64,000 bases of DNA, taken from positions 62,001 to 126,000 of IMG/VR virus record IMGVR_UViG_3300020178_000002; one strand, given 5' to 3'. This DNA comes from a virus. Each line of letters opens with the position of its first letter. The stretch's first letter is position 1. Shown here piece by piece: positions 42,998 to 52,064 of this stretch. A model generated the notes under the pieces. That model was not told where the DNA came from. It saw nothing but the letters and a program-made list of their open reading frames with translations, and searched no databases. The translations under genes and the position numbers were made by a program.

Positions 42998-45037
42998 TTA
43001 AGCGATTACAATGTAATTGACTTTAATACTTATTGAGCCATTACTGTAGTTTGCAATCCCTAAAACACTAGAATGGCCAGCAGCATCACTATACCTCAGT
43101 TGCAGGTAGCGTTTTGTCGCATACACAAAGGAAGCCCCAACATAAAGATAAGGACTCCCATCTATCTCCATAAAAGAGCTGGTGGAAGTCACAAAAGATA
43201 AGACTTTAACATTATCATATAGCAGATTCCCACTTGAGTCTATGGGGCTGTAAAGACCTGTGTAATCTTCTGTAGTCTCTGGATAGAAAAGGGTGTTTTC
43301 ATTATTATTTAGATGACCCATACGAATGTCTGTAGATCCTCCAGAATTATAAGTCACATCTTGAAAGAATAAAGGAATCACATCAACATGGTAGTTCAGA
43401 TTGATGTCAAAAGAAACAGACCCAGAACCTAAGATACTTATACCTAAAGCTCTCAATACATTATTAGCACCTAGAGCCATTAATTTGTTTGGTGCATCCG
43501 AGACAATAGCACTTGAAGATACTGTGACATTAGTACCAGCATCAATCTCCACACCAAGACCTGAAAGTGATACAGTATCTGTGGCTGTAGTAGTTATATT
43601 CTCTGCCGTAGTTTCAATCGAACCACTAACAGCAGAGAATTCAATCAAACCACTAGCAGCAGTAGTGGTCACACTTGGTGCTGTAATATTTATTTCATCA
43701 TCTCCAGTAACATCTACTGTGCGACCATCAATAGCAACAGAACCTCTCTTTTCTAAAATACTGTTGCCACTAACAGCACCACCTCGAATGGTCACAGAAC
43801 CTCCAAAGATACCACCATTGCCATTATTTAAACCTAAGAAGCTACCACCCTCAATCAATACATCTCCTGCATATGCAAAGTCACTATCCAAAAGAGAGAA
43901 ATCAAAGTCTTCAACAGCACCACCTCGAATAAAAACCTTTCCTTTAGTTGCTGCATCTTTAGAGGTAGGTTCATCAGCAGTACCAGCTCCGATAACAACA
44001 TCTCCAGGTGTGCCACTTAGATTTGAATCGCCACTGTAGATATGAATGTCACCACCACTTGAATCTGTAAATCCTGAAGCACCCTCTATGGTTAAACCAC
44101 CTGCTGTGCCACCAGAATAGTTATCGCCTACTTTTATATCTATATCTCCACCAATACCTTGATCTGTTTTACCTGTACCTATATTTATAGAGCCAGCAGT
44201 TCCACTATTTGAATTGCTAGTTTTGATAGAAAGGTCACCACTACTAGAAGAACCGTATAGTGAGCCTGTGAAACTACCTGTACTGATAGAAATACCACCT
44301 GTAAATTCACTAGGGTCTGTTCGATCTGAAGTGTGTAAATTAACACCAGACGCTCTACCTTTTATATCTACATAGTAGGCATCCATTGTAAGATTCCCAT
44401 AACCATAGGCTATTAAGTTAATGTAGCCACCCCAAGTTTCTGAATCTTGCAAACCATTGTTTGCTTTACCACCTAAAATATTAACATCTCCAGCTCTATT
44501 AAAGTAAGATCCATCGAGAGCCATATTGCCCCCTCTTACATCAATACGGCCTGGATCATCTCCTGTATTGTCACTTTGACCATAGATTAAGACATTTGCA
44601 TTCAAGCTTGTGTATGTAGGCTTAGGTACAGGGGAGATTAAAATATCATCTCCAGACCTAAGCTCTAGTCTTTCTTCACTTTGGACATATATGTGACCTC
44701 TTTCAGAGAGGGTAAGAGGAGTAGCATACTCTCCACTTTTAATAAGTATTCGACCAGAGCTAACTCCTGTACCAGAAATCAACTCTATTTTCCCACCGAC
44801 ACCGCCTGTTTTTGACTCTCCTGCATGCAATAGGATTTCACCCCCAGCACCATCAAAAGAGTCTCCAGATTCTAGGGTAATAATGCCACCATCTCCAAAA
44901 CCAGAGGCAGAGTTTATAAGTATACCTCTTTCAGAGCTTCCGAAAAGAGAAGCACTATCTATTGAGGGTTTAATAATTCGACCTCTTTGTTGAGACTGGT
45001 TGATTGAAACTTCTAAGGAATCTTTAGTTGAACTCAT
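42998..45037 (-). CDS. Beta-solenoid tail fibre-like protein
   Basis: A protein of 679 residues. Residues 40-440 consist of about 20-residue turns such as GGIITLESGDSFDGAGGEI and GDIHIYSGDSNLSG, with repeated GG-[ED]-I-x-[IL]-x-[SA]-G; this predicts a beta-helix. A low-complexity Thr/Ser/Val part follows (EINITAPSVTTTAASGLIEF), then a C-terminal 150-residue domain with aromatic residues that may trimerise or bind receptor. There is no signal peptide, so a virion fibre or spike is likelier than a host-exported adhesin. It is a lone minus-strand gene away from the tail operons. GAGAGG precedes the ATG. Confidence 0.65.
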   Translation of the reverse strand: MSSTKDSLEVSINQSQQRGRIIKPSIDSASLFGSSERGILINSASGFGDGGIITLESGDSFDGAGGEILLHAGESKTGGVGGKIELISGTGVSSGRILIKSGEYATPLTLSERGHIYVQSEERLELRSGDDILISPVPKPTYTSLNANVLIYGQSDNTGDDPGRIDVRGGNMALDGSYFNRAGDVNILGGKANNGLQDSETWGGYINLIAYGYGNLTMDAYYVDIKGRASGVNLHTSDRTDPSEFTGGISISTGSFTGSLYGSSSSGDLSIKTSNSNSGTAGSINIGTGKTDQGIGGDIDIKVGDNYSGGTAGGLTIEGASGFTDSSGGDIHIYSGDSNLSGTPGDVVIGAGTADEPTSKDAATKGKVFIRGGAVEDFDFSLLDSDFAYAGDVLIEGGSFLGLNNGNGGIFGGSVTIRGGAVSGNSILEKRGSVAIDGRTVDVTGDDEINITAPSVTTTAASGLIEFSAVSGSIETTAENITTTATDTVSLSGLGVEIDAGTNVTVSSSAIVSDAPNKLMALGANNVLRALGISILGSGSVSFDINLNYHVDVIPLFFQDVTYNSGGSTDIRMGHLNNNENTLFYPETTEDYTGLYSPIDSSGNLLYDNVKVLSFVTSTSSFMEIDGSPYLYVGASFVYATKRYLQLRYSDAAGHSSVLGIANYSNGSISIKVNYIVIA

Positions 45038-45129
45038 GTTAACCTCTCTTTTTTAGTATAGGCTTAATAAAAGACATAGTGATAGTTAATCTATTGCTTG
45101 TCACTTTTGCTAAATAAAGGAGTTCATCT

Positions 45130-46464
45130 ATGAGTAAATACAACGCTATAAGAGAAGAGAATGAAAAGTTTAATGCATGGATTCTTGAAGAAGAAGAGGC
45201 AGGTGGCTTCTTTGATCCTATAGAAGAAAGAAAAGTTAGGTTTTTTAATGAACTGAGTGAAGAAGGCAAGGAGAAAGCATACGAAGAATTTGAAGCTACC
45301 AAAGAAATCAAAGACATTAAAAGATATAGGGCTCTGGCATTTCAGGGCAAGCTTTTTGCTTTGCGGTGGTTGTTAAAAAGATCTAAGGATTTTGAAGAAT
45401 TTAAAGAGCCTTTAGAAAACAAAACCAAGAAATTAGATCTCAGTCCTAGTAAAGATCGAAGAACAAAAATCAAAGATATGACCCAGACCAAAGCAAGAGA
45501 CTTATACTTGGAAGATGTTATATTTGATGACTTAGACCTATCTTGGTCAGACTTCTCGGGTAGCACTCTAGTCAACTGTAGTTTTAATAACACAACACTG
45601 ACAGGTGCAAAGTTTGTAAACTGTTCTTTACAGATAGTAGACTTTGGTGGTGCAGACCTCACCTTAGTGGACTTCAAAAATGTGGATCTTCGAGCCACCA
45701 AGGACTTTGGTAAGGCAACAATTAAGCAAACCAACTTATCTGGTGCTGATGTTAGAGGTGTTGATCTAAGAGGTGCTGGAGAAAGTAAGGAAGATCTTTT
45801 CTATGTTAGTCCAACAACTAAATTTGATGTTACTAACAAAAAGCTGATTACTAAAGTGCCTATTTACATGGAGAAGTTTGATGTTCTGTTAAAAAACATA
45901 GAAGACCAAATCAATAAAGGAAAAGAAATTGGATATGATAAGTCTAAAGTCAAAGAACTAAAAAAATATCTTAATGAAAATACATTTAAGGTCTTCTATG
46001 GAGATAGGATATTAAAAGTACTAGACTACTACAAAAAAGAGCTTTCTTGGAGAAAACGCTTGCCAGATTCCTTTTTGCCTTTTTCTTATTCTTTTAAAGA
46101 CTTAAAGAAGTTCTTTAGGAACACTGACAGCCAAGTTAAGAATATGGTTAGCAAGATTAATCAAAAGATTGGCTCAAAGAGATATGTACTGACAGAGCCT
46201 GTTAATACTAACAGCCATACTAACAGATTAAAGGGCAAGATAGTCTATGGGGGAAATCTTTTAGGTTTATCTCAAACAGTGCCCTATTACATAATTGTAA
46301 ACATTGGAAATTCTGGCTTTGGCCTTAGAAGATTTTATACACCAGAGTCTTATATCTTCTGCATACCTCAAAAGAGTTGCTCATCCGAATTTGAAGAATT
46401 TGGTCAAAGAGAGCTAGGTACTATTGTTATGAAGATAGAAGACTTAATCTGGAGAGAACGTTAG
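45130..46464 (+). CDS. Pentapeptide-repeat protein
   Basis: A protein of 444 residues. An acidic helical N-terminus (1-95) is followed by pentapeptide repeats at about 125-215 (DLSWSDFSGSTLVNCSF, GAKFVNCSL, GADLTLVDF, TNLSGADVRGVDL), which build a right-handed square beta-helix. A 230-residue C-terminal region, basic and without a named domain, completes it. Some pentapeptide proteins mimic DNA and inhibit gyrase; whether this one does is unknown. AAAGGAG precedes the ATG; the stop overlaps the convergent tagged gene in TTAG. Confidence 0.8.
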   Translation: MSKYNAIREENEKFNAWILEEEEAGGFFDPIEERKVRFFNELSEEGKEKAYEEFEATKEIKDIKRYRALAFQGKLFALRWLLKRSKDFEEFKEPLENKTKKLDLSPSKDRRTKIKDMTQTKARDLYLEDVIFDDLDLSWSDFSGSTLVNCSFNNTTLTGAKFVNCSLQIVDFGGADLTLVDFKNVDLRATKDFGKATIKQTNLSGADVRGVDLRGAGESKEDLFYVSPTTKFDVTNKKLITKVPIYMEKFDVLLKNIEDQINKGKEIGYDKSKVKELKKYLNENTFKVFYGDRILKVLDYYKKELSWRKRLPDSFLPFSYSFKDLKKFFRNTDSQVKNMVSKINQKIGSKRYVLTEPVNTNSHTNRLKGKIVYGGNLLGLSQTVPYYIIVNIGNSGFGLRRFYTPESYIFCIPQKSCSSEFEEFGQRELGTIVMKIEDLIWRER

Positions 46465-46928
46465 TACTGATATAAAGCCATGATCTTTTGACGCTGGCGA
46501 GGTGTTCTAACGCTATTTTTGACGATAGTTTTAATGTTCTGGATGATGAATTTAGGGTTTTCAGAAGAGAAGTTAGGCACTACCACTAAATTAAATTGTT
46601 CTCTGGTGTATATACTTGTTAAGTAAACCCTTAGTAGGTCTTGCTCCTTATCAAGCTCTACATTAATAAACATAAGTTGTTGTCTATCATTTTTGATATG
46701 ACCTCGTGCCTCTAATTGGTATATTTTATTGGGCTTTTTGATGTAGCCATCATCACCTTTGGTGTTTGCAAGACCATAGTCTACCAGAGCATCTCCTGTT
46801 CCGTTAGCTATTGCCTTAAGGGTTTCTTTAATTTTATCTCCAAAAATGTCAAATAGTCCAGCTTCTTTTTCAAGCCTGGCGATTCTCATTTCAAGAGATC
46901 TGATTTGTTGTGCTGCTGTTCTTCTCAT
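46461..46928 (-). CDS. Tagged small protein, copy 5
   Basis: A protein of 155 residues from ATG 46928, with AGGAAAA upstream; an in-frame ATG ten codons earlier is less likely. Residues 1-25 read MRRTAAQQIRSLEMRIARLE then KEAG, the shared tag. The remainder has beta pattern QQLMFINVELDKEQDLLRVYLTS and a C-terminal helix with IIQNIKTIVKNSV, like the body of the 18556-19041 product. This minus-strand copy is 17 kb from the plus-strand cluster, so the tag is dispersed. Confidence 0.65.
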   Translation of the reverse strand: MRRTAAQQIRSLEMRIARLEKEAGLFDIFGDKIKETLKAIANGTGDALVDYGLANTKGDDGYIKKPNKIYQLEARGHIKNDRQQLMFINVELDKEQDLLRVYLTSIYTREQFNLVVVPNFSSENPKFIIQNIKTIVKNSVRTPRQRQKIMALYQY

Positions 46929-46982
46929 TTTACGTTTTCCTATCTGATAAAGATTCATTCCTTGTGGGACATAAAAGACATA

Positions 46983-48812
46983 TTAATATAAAGGTGTCTT
47001 TGCGACAGAGATTTCACGACTAGATGCTTTAACTTCTTCTTCTACAATGTCGATGATATCATCAACAACCAACTCTGAAGAGAGATCTCTTACTGCGTTG
47101 ACTACATTTTGTGGGATGCTAAAGAGTTTTTCTAACAGACCTGTACAAGTCACTATGTTTGATGTTGTCAACTCTTCTTCAAAGGTATGTGGCATAACAG
47201 ATAAGATCAAGCTCATACGAACACCCTCTGCCATAGGGATTGCAACAAGAGAGTAAGGGTAGCTCTTGTCACTATCTTTAAAGTAAGACTTTACCCTATC
47301 TTTGTAGATCCTATTAACAACAGAGAGTTGAATATCTCCCCTTTGCATTTCTTTTTCTCTGATGTTCAAATATATGTCAATATACTTCATCATTGTAGAT
47401 TTGAAGTTAGCAGGTGTAACTCCCATAGTAGTTATAGGCAAGCAGAGTTTGCAAGACTCCCACAAGGCTGCAATGTAATCCTCTGGCTCTGTGCTGTTCT
47501 CTGCAATATTTGCCATTGAAGTACCCCATTTTTTAGAGCTACTGTGCAGATCACCCTCAATCTTGATTCCCTGATAGGTGAATCCACCATTAACAGCCAA
47601 GAACAAGTTGACCCACTGAGGAATAGATTTGGTTCTCTTCCTCATTCTTTTTGCAAAGTCAGACTTTCCTTTTTTAACCTTTGTTTTAATCTTAGGGTTA
47701 AAGATTTTAGCATCTGCATCCATACAATTATCAACAAAAGAAGCAAAGAGCCTAAGTTGTCCAATGCTCATAAACTTGTATTTCTTAATGATCATTGGTG
47801 CAAGCTTCCTCGAAGACACCTCACTACAAGTCATTACTATATCTTGAACTATATCTTCATCCCATCTCTTAGCGATAAGCATAGCCCAATCTTCATCAAG
47901 CATTCTCCATACACTCGCAGACAAGAATAAGAGATCTTTCTTCTTTTGTAGCATATTTGCAGACATATTATATGTTGCGTTCTCTTTAAATGCCTTACCC
48001 TCTAAAGCTCTGGTGATAAGATTATCTACTTCTTTTTGAGCAACTAAAGGGTCTGTGCCATCAAAGAGTTCCATTTGGTCATAGACAGTTGTATTTGATG
48101 AGGTGTCCTCTATATTTTCAATTGGGTCACCATAAGCATTTTCGTCTGTGTTTAAGTCTACAATATATCTTTTCCTCTTTAAGTCACCTGGCATGATCTC
48201 TCGTTTGGTGAAGTGAGGACTTTTTGGGTCATATACTCTTCTAATATAATTGCCAACATACTTAATTGCAGATGCAATGTCTGTAAACTTACTAGGGTCT
48301 TTGTTGAGTCTGTACCAGACACCACCATTAAGCTCCATTTGAGTCTTACCAGCACTAGAGCGAGAAGCTTCAGGTTCGCTCTTATTTCTGCCATGAGGTA
48401 TTAAGAAATATCTAGAGAAAAGGTCTGTACCTAAGTCCATAAAAGAACCTCTAAATGTAGATGCTAATTTACTAAGCATAGTAGCCCATTCAGCACCACC
48501 AGAACCATTCCACTCATCCATAATCATCTTATCAAGAGAGCTGTCTCTTCTTCTTAATTGTCTTCTTAGCCCTCGAAAGTCCGAAGGTAAAGTAGAGTCT
48601 GTAGGTTCTAATTCTGTTTGACCAAGAGCGAATAAAGTGGACCATGCAGTGTAATAAAAGTACCTTTGAGAAGTCTCTTTATTAAAAGGGTCGCTAAGGT
48701 CTTTCAAAAAAGCTTCTTTAAGCCACATCTCTGAGGCTGCTTTGATGAGATTCTCTGAAGCTTGCTTATCTCTCTGGCTTATAATGTCAACTAACTTTAA
48801 ATATGGACTCAT
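46983..48812 (-). CDS. Unknown 609-residue protein
   Basis: A protein of 609 residues, AGGGAGGG before the ATG. It is helical and mixed charge. Near 180-275, YVGNYIRRVYDPKSPHF is followed by an acidic linker with GDPIENIED and then DPLVAQKEVDNLITRAL, an order loosely like the region 2 to linker part of sigma factors. The C-terminal half has KTKVKKGKSDFAKRMRKRTK and helices up to a Ser/Lys end. It stands divergent to the possible sigma-like gene at 48969. I do not recognise a family; a large virion protein is equally possible. Confidence 0.55.
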   Translation of the reverse strand: MSPYLKLVDIISQRDKQASENLIKAASEMWLKEAFLKDLSDPFNKETSQRYFYYTAWSTLFALGQTELEPTDSTLPSDFRGLRRQLRRRDSSLDKMIMDEWNGSGGAEWATMLSKLASTFRGSFMDLGTDLFSRYFLIPHGRNKSEPEASRSSAGKTQMELNGGVWYRLNKDPSKFTDIASAIKYVGNYIRRVYDPKSPHFTKREIMPGDLKRKRYIVDLNTDENAYGDPIENIEDTSSNTTVYDQMELFDGTDPLVAQKEVDNLITRALEGKAFKENATYNMSANMLQKKKDLLFLSASVWRMLDEDWAMLIAKRWDEDIVQDIVMTCSEVSSRKLAPMIIKKYKFMSIGQLRLFASFVDNCMDADAKIFNPKIKTKVKKGKSDFAKRMRKRTKSIPQWVNLFLAVNGGFTYQGIKIEGDLHSSSKKWGTSMANIAENSTEPEDYIAALWESCKLCLPITTMGVTPANFKSTMMKYIDIYLNIREKEMQRGDIQLSVVNRIYKDRVKSYFKDSDKSYPYSLVAIPMAEGVRMSLILSVMPHTFEEELTTSNIVTCTGLLEKLFSIPQNVVNAVRDLSSELVVDDIIDIVEEEVKASSREISVAKTPLY

Positions 48813-48873
48813 GTGTAATCCCTCCCTTGTCTACTCTTTCTTATAAAAGATTTACAAAAGATAACTGTACCCC

Positions 48874-48906
48874 TTGCTTTTTATTGATAAGTGTATATAA
48901 TCAATA
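48874..48906 (+). promoter_or_regulatory. Sigma70-like promoter with overlapping operator
   Basis: TTGCTT (48874-48879), 16-base spacer, TATAAT (48896-48901). A 7-base inverted repeat TATTGAT/ATCAATA (48882-48888 and 48900-48906) overlaps the -10 region, suggesting repressor control. A leader of about 60 bases with AAGGAG follows to the ATG at 48969. It is the best host-type promoter in the window. Confidence 0.65.
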
Positions 48907-48968
48907 ACACATCACGACAAAGTTCCGTTAGAACAAAGTCAAAGTTAAAGTAAAAACAAGGAGTGTAA

Positions 48969-49853
48969 ATGTTTAATATCTCGGTAGAGAGTACCCAACC
49001 TATTCTCAAAGAGTTGACTATTCTTAACATCCAGCCCTCATTCAATTTCCTCTATGAACTTGATTCTTTAAACAGAGAAGTCTCTAAATACAAGCTCTTT
49101 AAAAAGAGATCACGAAAGAGATTATCTGGCAATCCAACCAAAGCAAAAGAGCTTAATAGTTGGAATGAAACCCAGAAGTGGATTTTCGATGCTGAGTCAA
49201 ATCGGTTTGAGAAGATAAAGAACTTCTGTATCAAGACAGCCTCTAAGGATATCAAGACAGGTGACATCATCTATGACAACTATGAAGATTTCTTCATGGG
49301 ATGGGTCACAGACCTCTGTAAAAGAAACACCTTAGCTACAAAGATCAATAGCGGTGAGAAGATCAACAACTCAGTGCTTTATTGGTGGTACAGACAGTTT
49401 ATTCAGAGAGCTTCTATGAAGTCTGCACAAGATGCTCATTCAAGAGTTTATGGTGTTCGGACTCAAAGTGAAATCACCCATGAAAAGGTTCATGAACATG
49501 ATCTTGCTTACTTAGATGCTTCTGGCCTACAAGAAGCTAAAGTAGTCCACAAGTTTAATGAGGAAACAGGTTCTACAACAGGAGAGCCTGACTATTATGT
49601 TGATGAAGACCCTTATCAAAAGCTACACCTGCAAAGTGTGCATGCTTTTGTTAAAAAAGTTTTTTTGAGGTCTTATGGGAGTGTTGAAAAGACAGAGAAT
49701 AGATACCAGCTTTTCCTTGAAATCCTTGAAGGTAAAGGTGGTTATTCAAATCTTGAAGAATGGGCTGAGTCTCATGGTATTTCTATTAACAAGCTAAAGA
49801 AGCGTATCTCTCACATTGAAAGTCTTTTAAGTAAGCACAAAGACGAGATCTAA
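48969..49853 (+). CDS. Possible sigma-like transcription factor
   Basis: A protein of 294 residues. Central helices with YEDFFMGWVTDLCKRN and SVLYWWYRQFIQRASMKSA, then a basic turn (HSRVYGVRTQSE), an acidic linker (YYVDEDPYQ) and a C-terminal helix-turn-helix-like end (SNLEEWAESHGISINKLKKRI). These follow the order of sigma region 2, linker and region 4, as in small phage sigma factors such as T4 gp55. The match is by pattern only. It is monocistronic, with a sigma70-like promoter and a strong terminator of its own, as expected for a regulator timed separately. If correct it could direct the TATAAG/TATAAATA promoters. Confidence 0.42.
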   Translation: MFNISVESTQPILKELTILNIQPSFNFLYELDSLNREVSKYKLFKKRSRKRLSGNPTKAKELNSWNETQKWIFDAESNRFEKIKNFCIKTASKDIKTGDIIYDNYEDFFMGWVTDLCKRNTLATKINSGEKINNSVLYWWYRQFIQRASMKSAQDAHSRVYGVRTQSEITHEKVHEHDLAYLDASGLQEAKVVHKFNEETGSTTGEPDYYVDEDPYQKLHLQSVHAFVKKVFLRSYGSVEKTENRYQLFLEILEGKGGYSNLEEWAESHGISINKLKKRISHIESLLSKHKDEI

Positions 49854-49888
49854 TTCTTTACCAATGCCCTCTAAAACAATTTGCTTTT

Positions 49889-49930
49889 AAGCCCTGCTTC
49901 CCAGAAATGGAAGGCAGGGCTTTTTTTTTT
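49889..49930 (+). terminator. Strong rho-independent terminator
   Basis: AAGCCCTGC (49889-49897) pairs with GCAGGGCTT (49914-49922), with an inner TCC/GGA pairing, followed by ten T residues (49921-49930). It ends the sigma-like gene and reaches the stop of the convergent gene at 49929. Confidence 0.92.
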
Positions 49931-51554
49931 ACAAGAATTTTTTGAGGTTCTTAATCTCTGACTTTAAATTTTGTAGAGCACTTGAAGCAATATGCATCTT
50001 TTCAGAGGCAGCTTTACCTGCCTTTTGTTTCTGGTTTACAGACTTAACATACTTCTGAACCTGTGCCTTGATTTCAGCAACAGCTTTTTCCATTTCAGCC
50101 CTGTAGCCATCTGCATCAAAGTTCCCATCTTCATCAATAAACTGAGAAACAGCTAGTAGCTCATCTTTACCTATGTTCCCATAAAATTGAGCAAGGGCAT
50201 CTTCAAAGTTGACTTTAGCAGCAACTCTCATTGCATTGTCTACTGCATTACCTACTAAGAATGCACTACCACCAACAACTTTGCCTATACCTGAAATGCC
50301 TGCGTTGAAAGTGCCCCAAAGCAGACCCTCTGACACTTCTTTAGCTCCAATGGCAAGCTCTTTTGTAGCTTCAGCTATAGCTGACATAGCACTTTGCCTA
50401 CCTTTTGTGATTTCTTCACTAATCTTAGTCTGGCTTTCTTTATTGACACTATTTCCAAAAACTGCGGAGATTGCTTTCTTAACAGAGTTTGAGATTTTCT
50501 TGGTGTCAACTTGAGCAGCTTGACTAAAACCCTCAGAGAACGAATCTCGAGGGTCTCTAGTGCCATCTAGCATAGCTTTACCAATAGCTTTCGGTGCTTT
50601 ACCAAAGGCTGCTTGGATAGGAGTAGCGAGAGCTGGCCCCCATGTAGGTAAATGTTCAGAGCTTTTAACAACTTGATCAGTCCACCTTGTTTTGTTGTGT
50701 TTTTTCATAAACGCAACAGCTTTACTATTCAGAGGATGGTCTTTCTTTGATGCATAAGACCTAACAGTAGAAAGAGCTAAGTCTTTACCTTCAAATTGAA
50801 CTCTTTCAACTTTTTTTGGCTTAGATTCAGGCTTGCTTTTCGGTTTCTTTTTGTCTTTGCCAAAAATTGCAACTCTTTCATTATGTGCTTTTTTAATTCC
50901 GAAGAAGCCACCTATGTCTCTTTTAAAACGATTCCATTTATTACCAGCTATATTTGCAAGGCTGTCATTCTCTTCAACGACTTTACATAGCCTATCAAAT
51001 TCTGGCTCAAGCTCTCTAAATATGGGAAGCTCTAGTCTTCCTAAATTGTTTTTTTCTCGATATATGCCTTGTTTTATCTTATCAAGAGCATCAAAAGAAG
51101 AAGCTGTCTCTGCTTCTTCAGTCCAGCCTTTGATTAAATCCCTTACTCTCTTTAGCTTTTTAGTACGCTCTTTGACAATATCATCTATGGTAGTCTTAAT
51201 CTTATACAAGTCCTTTGCTTTATTTTGAACTCGACTATAATAGTGGTGGTGTAAAGAATTGTTTATAGCCTTAAGATCTATCTTCTTCATGGTATAAAAT
51301 ATGTTCTTCATATCTTTAGTTGATAGGTCTTCTGGACTATAAGTGCTAGAAAACATACCTTTACCATAAGACAAAACTTTGTAGTTAAGTTCTGACCATA
51401 TCTTCTCAACTTTATGACCATCCTCTATTAGCTTCTTGAGACTAGGCCACTTCTTATCAAAGTCAGCCCTATGTCTCTCTAAAGCTTCACCACTAGGCTG
51501 GTAAGGTAGTCTTTTCAAGTATTCATCAAATTCTATCTCTTTGTTAATATTCAT
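49929..51554 (-). CDS. Large helical protein, possible internal virion protein
   Basis: A protein of 541 residues, GAGG before the ATG. The first 200 residues are charged helices; a Lys/Pro stretch follows (KKKPKSKPESKPKK near 235-250). The C-terminal half alternates Ala/Gly-rich amphipathic helices (GTFNAGISGIGKVVGGSAFLVGN) that could associate with membrane, and ends in a charged coiled coil. No enzyme motif found. It starts the operon of GNAT-like, nuclease and holin-like genes in reverse: it is last in that transcript. Function unknown. Confidence 0.55.
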   Translation of the reverse strand: MNINKEIEFDEYLKRLPYQPSGEALERHRADFDKKWPSLKKLIEDGHKVEKIWSELNYKVLSYGKGMFSSTYSPEDLSTKDMKNIFYTMKKIDLKAINNSLHHHYYSRVQNKAKDLYKIKTTIDDIVKERTKKLKRVRDLIKGWTEEAETASSFDALDKIKQGIYREKNNLGRLELPIFRELEPEFDRLCKVVEENDSLANIAGNKWNRFKRDIGGFFGIKKAHNERVAIFGKDKKKPKSKPESKPKKVERVQFEGKDLALSTVRSYASKKDHPLNSKAVAFMKKHNKTRWTDQVVKSSEHLPTWGPALATPIQAAFGKAPKAIGKAMLDGTRDPRDSFSEGFSQAAQVDTKKISNSVKKAISAVFGNSVNKESQTKISEEITKGRQSAMSAIAEATKELAIGAKEVSEGLLWGTFNAGISGIGKVVGGSAFLVGNAVDNAMRVAAKVNFEDALAQFYGNIGKDELLAVSQFIDEDGNFDADGYRAEMEKAVAEIKAQVQKYVKSVNQKQKAGKAASEKMHIASSALQNLKSEIKNLKKFL

Positions 51555-51557
51555 ATC

Positions 51558-52064
51558 TTAGCCTCTAATTCTACGCTCATGTAGAAATATAACATCTCCA
51601 CTGCTGGGGTTTTTTCTAGCTAGAGACTTCCAGACTCTAATAGCTTTATCTGAAGTAGTTCTAGTATGACAATAGTTAGGAATAAAGAAGATAGGGATTC
51701 CAACATCCTCTCTTACTTTATTTGCAATGGTTTTATACATCAATATGCCACATTTTTTATTTCGATGCTCTTCATCTAGGTTAGATTCTGTTATCTCAAA
51801 AACAGGAATACCATTTTCCCATGTGCTTGCAGGGAAAGAATCGCTCCACAGTTCCCATAAGATTTCCATGTCCTCTTTGCATACAAAGTTATCGAAATCA
51901 GATACCTCTATATAGTGGAGAGCACCCTCGATAGAGCCTACTATTTCATCATTATGGATCAAATCAAAACCATGTGTTGCGTCATATCTTGTCCAATCTG
52001 TTTCTTCAATAGTGTACCTGTTTTTCTTAGCGTACCTGAGAGCTACTTTCTTTGCTAATCTCAT
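51558..52064 (-). CDS. GNAT-like protein, paralog 1
   Basis: A protein of 168 residues. It begins with a basic helix KKVALRYAKKN and matches the 167-residue protein at 53767-54270 in layout: a beta core, then I-E-(S/V) with a long helix (RNKKCGILMYKTIA), PIFFIPNYC, and the near-identical end RVWKSLARKNPSSGD. In the paralog the helix start reads GQGYGTKMY, the acetyl-CoA pyrophosphate loop of GNAT enzymes; here the loop is less canonical. It may be an inactive or altered acetyltransferase. The start overlaps the thermonuclease stop by four bases; GGGGG precedes it. Confidence 0.55.
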   Translation of the reverse strand: MRLAKKVALRYAKKNRYTIEETDWTRYDATHGFDLIHNDEIVGSIEGALHYIEVSDFDNFVCKEDMEILWELWSDSFPASTWENGIPVFEITESNLDEEHRNKKCGILMYKTIANKVREDVGIPIFFIPNYCHTRTTSDKAIRVWKSLARKNPSSGDVIFLHERRIRG

